From Sulfurimicrobium lacus (GTDB lineage: Bacteria > Pseudomonadota > Gammaproteobacteria > Burkholderiales > Sulfuricellaceae), in the NCBI RefSeq assembly GCF_011764585.1, contig NZ_AP022853.1, forward strand, positions 1 to 64,000: DNA of 64,000 nucleotides, read 5' to 3'. The notes under the pieces are model-generated. The model had not been told where the DNA came from. It did not search any database and saw only the letters and a program-made list of their open reading frames with translations. The number at the start of each line of letters is the position of its first letter. The first letter of the stretch is position 1. Of the stretch, positions 59,981 to 64,000 are shown in pieces. The translations under genes and the position numbers were made by a program.

Positions 59981-60646
59981 TTACACCATCATCAGCTTGC
60001 GCAAACCCACTGCGATCAGCACCGCCGCAGCGCCGTAGCGCGCCCATTTCACCAGCCAGGGGCGGTTCTCCCGCAACTTGTCGCCGAACAGGCCGAGCAG
60101 CGGCAGGAGCAGGAGCAGCGGCGTCAGCGCGGCGCCCAGTCCGAATGACAGGCCGTAGCCCATGCCTTCGATACCGCCGCCGGAAACCGAGCAGGCGGCA
60201 AGCAGCGCTGCCAGCGGGGCGCATGGCGTCAGGCTGAGGGAAAAGCCTAGCAGCAGGGGCGGCATGGCGGCGGCGCGGCGCATCGCGCCGCAGGCTTGCC
60301 GGCGTTCGGGCAGCAGCAACCAGGCTCCGGCGGCGATGCTCGCCAAGCCGATGGCGACATGGCCGACGCCGCTACCGAGTGCGTGCGCCAGCCAGCCGCC
60401 TAGCGCCCCGGCCAGTGCGCCGAGCAGGCTGTAGGCGGTGATGCGCCCGAGCAGGAACAGCCCGGTGTCGCGCAAAGCGCCGCGCCCATTGCCGCCTCGC
60501 CCCAGCACCCAGGTTCCCATGAAAGGCAGGCAGGTTACGGTACAGGCGGTCAGGCCCATGGTCAGGCCCAGGCCCCAGGCGGCGAAAAAGCCGATGGGCG
60601 GTGGCAGTTCCAGCGGGACGGAGTTGGGCATGAGCACGTCAAGCAT
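59981..60646 (-). CDS. DsbD/CcdA-like membrane protein (sulfite exporter-type annotation)
   Basis: A 221-aa membrane protein with about six helices. The TACTVTCLPFMG stretch and the LTPCAPLAALLAA stretch are cysteine-bearing motifs like those of CcdA/DsbD transmembrane domains. Relatives are often listed as TauE/SafE exporters and occur near copper genes. It may pass reducing power across the inner membrane. An agga site lies about 10 bases before the ATG. Confidence 0.72.
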   Translation of the reverse strand: MLDVLMPNSVPLELPPPIGFFAAWGLGLTMGLTACTVTCLPFMGTWVLGRGGNGRGALRDTGLFLLGRITAYSLLGALAGALGGWLAHALGSGVGHVAIGLASIAAGAWLLLPERRQACGAMRRAAAMPPLLLGFSLSLTPCAPLAALLAACSVSGGGIEGMGYGLSFGLGAALTPLLLLLPLLGLFGDKLRENRPWLVKWARYGAAAVLIAVGLRKLMMV

Positions 60647-60740
60647 GATCGAGTTTTCCTGATTTACTGGAAGCTGAACGGACTCGGACGATCTTTATGC
60701 TGCGCGCGATCATCCCGCTGGAAGGCGGCGAGCATAAACA

Positions 60741-61550
60741 TCAATCCTCTCGATTCTCGGACAGGAATTCGCTGCGCGCCAGGATGGCCGCGCCGAAGGC
60801 GGTGGTGGTCTGGGGGTGCTCCGGCACCACCAGTTCGCGTCCCAGTTCATCCTGGATCGCGGCCACCAGGCCCTTGTTCAGAGCCGGACCGCCGTCGAAA
60901 TAGATGCGGTCCTCGATGCCTACCCGCTTGGCCAGGCGCACGGTGCGCTTGGCGATGGAGTAATGGATGCCGGCCACGATCTCTTCCTTGCCGTGGCCGT
61001 TGGCCAGGAGGCCGATGATCTCGGATTCGGCGAACACGGTGCAAGTGCTGTTGATGGACAGCGGCGCGCCTTTGCCGTTGAAGTGGTAATCCCCCAGTTC
61101 CTCCAGGTCGATGTCCAGGTTGCGTGCAGCAACGTCGAGGAAGCGCCCGGTGCCGGCGGCGCATTTGTCGTTCATGGCGAAGTTTGACACGTTGCCCGAG
61201 GCGTCGATCTGGATTGCCTTGGAGTCCTGGCCACCGATGTTGATGATGGTGCGCACTCCGCCGAAGGCCTTCCCCGCCTCGTGGGCGCCGATGGCGTTGG
61301 CAGTGATTTCGCTGATCGAGTCGTCCGCTTCCTTGAACAGCTTGCGCCCGTAGCCGGTGGCGATGACATATTTGACTTGCTCGCGCTGTAAGCCGTGTTT
61401 TTCCAGCAGCACGCGCAGGGCCTCCCTGGCGTTCTTGTGAAACAGGCTGCCGGAGTCGGTGACGTGCACGCCGACGAGTTGGCTGTGCTCGTTGACCAAG
61501 GCAAGCTTGATGGCCGTGGAGCCGATGTCGATTCCGATGAAATGGTTCAT
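60741..61550 (-). CDS. BadF/HgdC-type ATPase, activator of the HgdB-like protein
   Basis: A 269-aa ASKHA-fold ATPase of the (R)-2-hydroxyglutaryl-CoA dehydratase activator type. Phosphate-binding motifs are GIDIGSTAIKLAL and NIGGQDSKAI. The [4Fe-4S] ligands at a dimer interface are Cys130 (MNDKCAAGTGRFLD) and Cys170 (NSTCTVFAESEI). It hydrolyses ATP to push a low-potential electron into its partner. It overlaps the partner gene by 4 bp (ATGA), showing tight coupling. Confidence 0.9.
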   Translation of the reverse strand: MNHFIGIDIGSTAIKLALVNEHSQLVGVHVTDSGSLFHKNAREALRVLLEKHGLQREQVKYVIATGYGRKLFKEADDSISEITANAIGAHEAGKAFGGVRTIINIGGQDSKAIQIDASGNVSNFAMNDKCAAGTGRFLDVAARNLDIDLEELGDYHFNGKGAPLSINSTCTVFAESEIIGLLANGHGKEEIVAGIHYSIAKRTVRLAKRVGIEDRIYFDGGPALNKGLVAAIQDELGRELVVPEHPQTTTAFGAAILARSEFLSENRED

Positions 61551-62827
61551 GCGCGCTGCCTCTTGCGGGTCTTGATGGATTCCAGGAATGCCTCGATGCG
61601 GGTCGAAAGCTGGCCCATGTCGTCCGGACTGTAGTCGGTTTCCACGTAAAGCATGGGAATGCCCTCTTTGCGGAGTGTTTCCGCCACGCTTCTCTGCTCC
61701 ATTTCATATACCTGGCAACCGGCGAAAGCCTGGTACACCACGCCATCGACGGCGAAGCTCCGGGCCAGCTCCACCAGGCGGCGGCGCCGGTCGTCGTTGT
61801 TGGTGAAGATCGGGCAGGTACAGGGCTTGAGGTATTTGTCCGCCAAACTGTCGACCATGTCGTTGACCAGCCATTCGTCCACTGCGGTCATGTCGTAGAG
61901 CATGCGGTTGGCGGAGCAGGTCTCGTCCGCCACCACCACGCCGCCGGCCTCCTCGATCAGCAGGGGCAGCTTGAGGTTGGGAAAAATTGGCGGCGACCCG
62001 GTGAAGAGGATGCGCGGCGCTTTCTTCTGGGCGGCGCAAAAGCCGTCCTTTTCGCGCTGTGCCAGTTCGGCGTTGAGTTTTTCCACCGCTTCGGTCCAGC
62101 GCTCGATGTCGTCGAAGAAGTAGGCGTTGGTGACCAGAAACACGTCCTTGCCCAGCACCAGCGAGGGCGTCTGGCGGCGGAAGTTGTGCAGGGTGCGAAA
62201 GGCCGCCTGCGCACGGCCAGTTCTTGCCATGGCCGCCATCAGGTTCTTGCGGCTGAGTTTCTTCCCGGTGAGCTGCCGCAGGCGCAGGGCGAAATCCCGC
62301 ACCGAGCGCCGCCAATACTCCCTGGACTGCTCGCTTTCCTTGGCAGGGGGCAGCTCCAGATCGTAGACGGTGTGCCCCATGCCCGCCATCATTCCGCTGG
62401 CCTTCTTTTTCTGGTCACAGGTGGTGGGATTGACGATCAGGTCCAGCTTGCCCACCTTGGGGATCGCCGTCTCCGAGCTGAGCATGCCCAGGCTGGCCTT
62501 GACCATGGCGCAGGATTTGGCCGGCATGAAATCGGCGCCGACCTGGTCGTAGTGGTAGGAACCGTTGCACAGGCGCACCGGTGTTGCTCCCATGGCGTAG
62601 ATCAGTTCCTCCGGCGCATGGATGCAGGTCGTTCCCACCCGCACGCCCTGCCGCTCCAGCGATTCGCCATGGCAGTAGGCGCGCCGGAACAGGTCGTAGA
62701 AATAGGCCATGGCCGCCGGGTTGTCGTCGAAATCGTCGGTCAGGTGGTCGAGCATGGTTTCCGCTTCGCGCGCCTGGCGGGTGCGGTTGTAGGGCAGGTC
62801 TGCGATTTTAGTGTTTGGGTTGTTCAA
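61547..62827 (-). CDS. HgdB-like / double-cubane-type Fe-S reductase component
   Basis: A 426-aa protein of the 2-hydroxyacyl-CoA dehydratase (HgdB/FldBC) family. Cysteines lie at 52, 68 (TTCIHAPEEL), 87, 106 (KSCAMVKA), 137 (TTCDQKKK), 304 (ETCSANR), 336, 338 (CTCPIF) and 371 (AGCQVYE). Only one such subunit is present, unlike true dehydratases (two), so a double-cubane cluster protein is likelier. The TTG start at 62827 has aaggga upstream; the ATG at 62755 is the alternative. It overlaps the polyferredoxin gene by 20 bp. Confidence 0.82.
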   Translation of the reverse strand: MNNPNTKIADLPYNRTRQAREAETMLDHLTDDFDDNPAAMAYFYDLFRRAYCHGESLERQGVRVGTTCIHAPEELIYAMGATPVRLCNGSYHYDQVGADFMPAKSCAMVKASLGMLSSETAIPKVGKLDLIVNPTTCDQKKKASGMMAGMGHTVYDLELPPAKESEQSREYWRRSVRDFALRLRQLTGKKLSRKNLMAAMARTGRAQAAFRTLHNFRRQTPSLVLGKDVFLVTNAYFFDDIERWTEAVEKLNAELAQREKDGFCAAQKKAPRILFTGSPPIFPNLKLPLLIEEAGGVVVADETCSANRMLYDMTAVDEWLVNDMVDSLADKYLKPCTCPIFTNNDDRRRRLVELARSFAVDGVVYQAFAGCQVYEMEQRSVAETLRKEGIPMLYVETDYSPDDMGQLSTRIEAFLESIKTRKRQRA

Positions 62828-63815
62828 GGCCGATTCCCTTCTGGCAGCGTTTGATGAAACCGGTTTCGGTGGATTCGAAGATGGAAATGCCGGCAAAGGT
62901 GGCCTTGAGCGCGCCCGGCTCGGGGCAGGAAGCAACACACTTCAGGCATAGGGTGCAGTCGTCGGTCATGATGTCCTTGGTTTCGATGTCGTCGGCAATG
63001 GCGCGGATACCCATGTCGCAGACGGTATAGCAATCGCCGCAGCGGGTGCACTTGTCGCCGTTCTTCTTCAGCTTGAGCAGGGCCGGCTTGGAGATCAGGT
63101 AGTGCAGCGCGCTCATCGGGCAAAGGAAGCAGAAGAAGCGCTTCTTGACGAAGGAGCCGACCAGGAACAGCGCGGTGACGGCCATGCCCAGCGCGGTCAT
63201 GGCCAGCGCCGTCTTGCTGGAGAAGTCGATGCTGAACTGGGAGAAGTCGCCCGTGAACATCGGCAGGATCATGCGTGCCGGACAGATCAGGCAGAATGGC
63301 GGGCTCATGTCGTGGGAGAAGATGCCGCCGCCGACGCCGAGAGGGATCAGGATCATCAGCAAGAGCAGGATGTATTTGATCCTGGTCAGCTGTTCGAACT
63401 GTCCCCGGCTGTAGCTGGAGTAGCGGATGCCGAGGCGGCGGCGCAGGGCGGTGATCCAGTCCTGGATCGTGCCGAGCGGGCAGACGAAACCGCACCAGCC
63501 CTTGTTGAGGACGATGAACCACAGCGCGAAAATCACAAAGCCGGTGAGTATGGCGATGCTGGCGGCGCTGAACAGCATCGGCCAGGGGCGTCCCAGCTGG
63601 TGTTGCAGCGGCAGCAGAAAGCATACGCCAGCCCGGCCTTCCTGGTTGTAGCCGCAGGAAAAGAACGGCAGGCGCGTACCCAGGTCGACGGCGAGATAGC
63701 CGCCATAGACGAAGAGGACAAAGCCGACGAGCTGGAACCAGAAACGAAAGCGGTTGAAATCGACCTGATTGACGGCGTTACGCAGCGCCTGCAGGCGGGG
63801 CTTACCTGGCGTCAT
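62808..63815 (-). CDS. NapH-like membrane polyferredoxin
   Basis: A 335-aa membrane protein with five or six helices and CP motifs (WCGFVCPLG near 108-114, CLICPA near 175-180, CFLCPM near 229-234), as in NapH/CcoG/RdxA. Two C-terminal [4Fe-4S] clusters follow (Cys256-259-262-266 and Cys287-290-293-297). It should pass quinol- or membrane-derived electrons to a cytosolic ferredoxin domain. It overlaps the HgdB-like gene, which suggests it feeds the Fe-S reductase with its ATPase. Confidence 0.88.
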   Translation of the reverse strand: MTPGKPRLQALRNAVNQVDFNRFRFWFQLVGFVLFVYGGYLAVDLGTRLPFFSCGYNQEGRAGVCFLLPLQHQLGRPWPMLFSAASIAILTGFVIFALWFIVLNKGWCGFVCPLGTIQDWITALRRRLGIRYSSYSRGQFEQLTRIKYILLLLMILIPLGVGGGIFSHDMSPPFCLICPARMILPMFTGDFSQFSIDFSSKTALAMTALGMAVTALFLVGSFVKKRFFCFLCPMSALHYLISKPALLKLKKNGDKCTRCGDCYTVCDMGIRAIADDIETKDIMTDDCTLCLKCVASCPEPGALKATFAGISIFESTETGFIKRCQKGIGLEQPKH

Positions 63816-64000
63816 CGAAGCGCACCTCCCGGAAAGGTTTGACCCGGCGGCGGCGGTAGAGATAGACCGCTGTGCCGCAGAACAGTGCGATCAGCAGGGC
63901 GACGCCGAGGCCCCAGGCATAGGAACGATAGTCCTCGGGCGAAGGGTAGTAGCTGCCGGACAGGGTGGCCTGATAACGTACATTTGCGTAGGGCTGATCC
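63802..64000 (-). CDS. Partial gene: C-terminal end of a single-span membrane protein
   Basis: The final 65 residues of a reading frame continue to the right edge of the window, ending TAA at 63802-63804 and overlapping the polyferredoxin start by 14 bp. They contain YYPSPEDYRSYAWGLGVAL, one membrane helix (AWGLGVALLIALFCGTAVYLY) and a basic tail (YRRRRVKPFREVRF). It looks like a C-terminal anchor with an arginine-rich cytosolic end. I do not recognise the family. It is the upstream gene of the same operon. Confidence 0.7.
   Translation of the reverse strand, partial: DQPYANVRYQATLSGSYYPSPEDYRSYAWGLGVALLIALFCGTAVYLYRRRRVKPFREVRFDDAR

Overview
The window reads as a chromosomal segment of a betaproteobacterium that starts at the replication-initiation locus. 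The evidence is the dnaA-dnaN-gyrB order without recF, the operons lptE-holA-proA-nadD-rsfS-rlmH-maf-rng and def-fmt-htpX-rsmB-DUF4390-ntrY-ntrX-trkA-trkH, and families seen mainly in Betaproteobacteria (BPSS1780-type membrane protein, Smg, DUF2782). A phosphoribulokinase gene indicates a Calvin cycle, and the c-type cytochromes, polyferredoxin and Fe-S genes at the right end fit a respiring chemolithoautotroph, perhaps of the Nitrosomonadales (Gallionella/Sulfuricella-like). That placement is inference. Coding density is very high, no rRNA or tRNA gene was seen, and no stretch over about 300 bases lacks a gene.

Layout: 1-5.2 kb, replication genes (dnaA, dnaN, gyrB) with a parS-like site before gyrB and a strong bidirectional terminator. 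5.3-10.5 kb (minus), topA, smg, dprA and a LysM protein. 10.6-21.6 kb (plus), translation and envelope genes, then the NtrY/NtrX two-component pair and Trk potassium uptake. 21.6-30.4 kb, polA, a LOG-family gene, a thrB-type kinase, uvrD and phosphoribulokinase. 30.5-39.4 kb, leuS through rng. 39.4-47.4 kb, a dynamin-like GTPase, yggU-yggT-proC, an orphan ABC ATPase, a PBP7-like peptidase, an MFS transporter and a cation/proton antiporter.

47.5-64 kb is the accessory, redox- and metal-oriented part. It carries an SHP-like cytochrome, a diheme cytochrome and a b561 whose C-terminus is fused to a copy of the diheme protein's second heme domain. An OmpR-type regulator and a kinase with a His-rich sensor follow. 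Next is a minus-strand set: a second TonB receptor, an Asp-box protein with a Cys cluster, a thioredoxin-like protein, tonB-exbB-exbD and a copper-type (OprC/NosA) TonB receptor. A 167-bp palindromic element sits inside this set. After a DsbD-like membrane protein comes an operon of a NapH-like polyferredoxin, a single-subunit HgdB-like protein and its BadF/HgdC-type ATPase. This is a candidate ATP-driven low-potential reductase of the double-cubane type, and it runs off the window.

Non-coding structure worth attention: four parS-like 16-mers, three of them inside genes; a long imperfect hairpin before ntrY; the 19-bp terminal-inverted-repeat element before tonB; and several inverted repeats in the promoter regions of the cytochrome and TonB genes.
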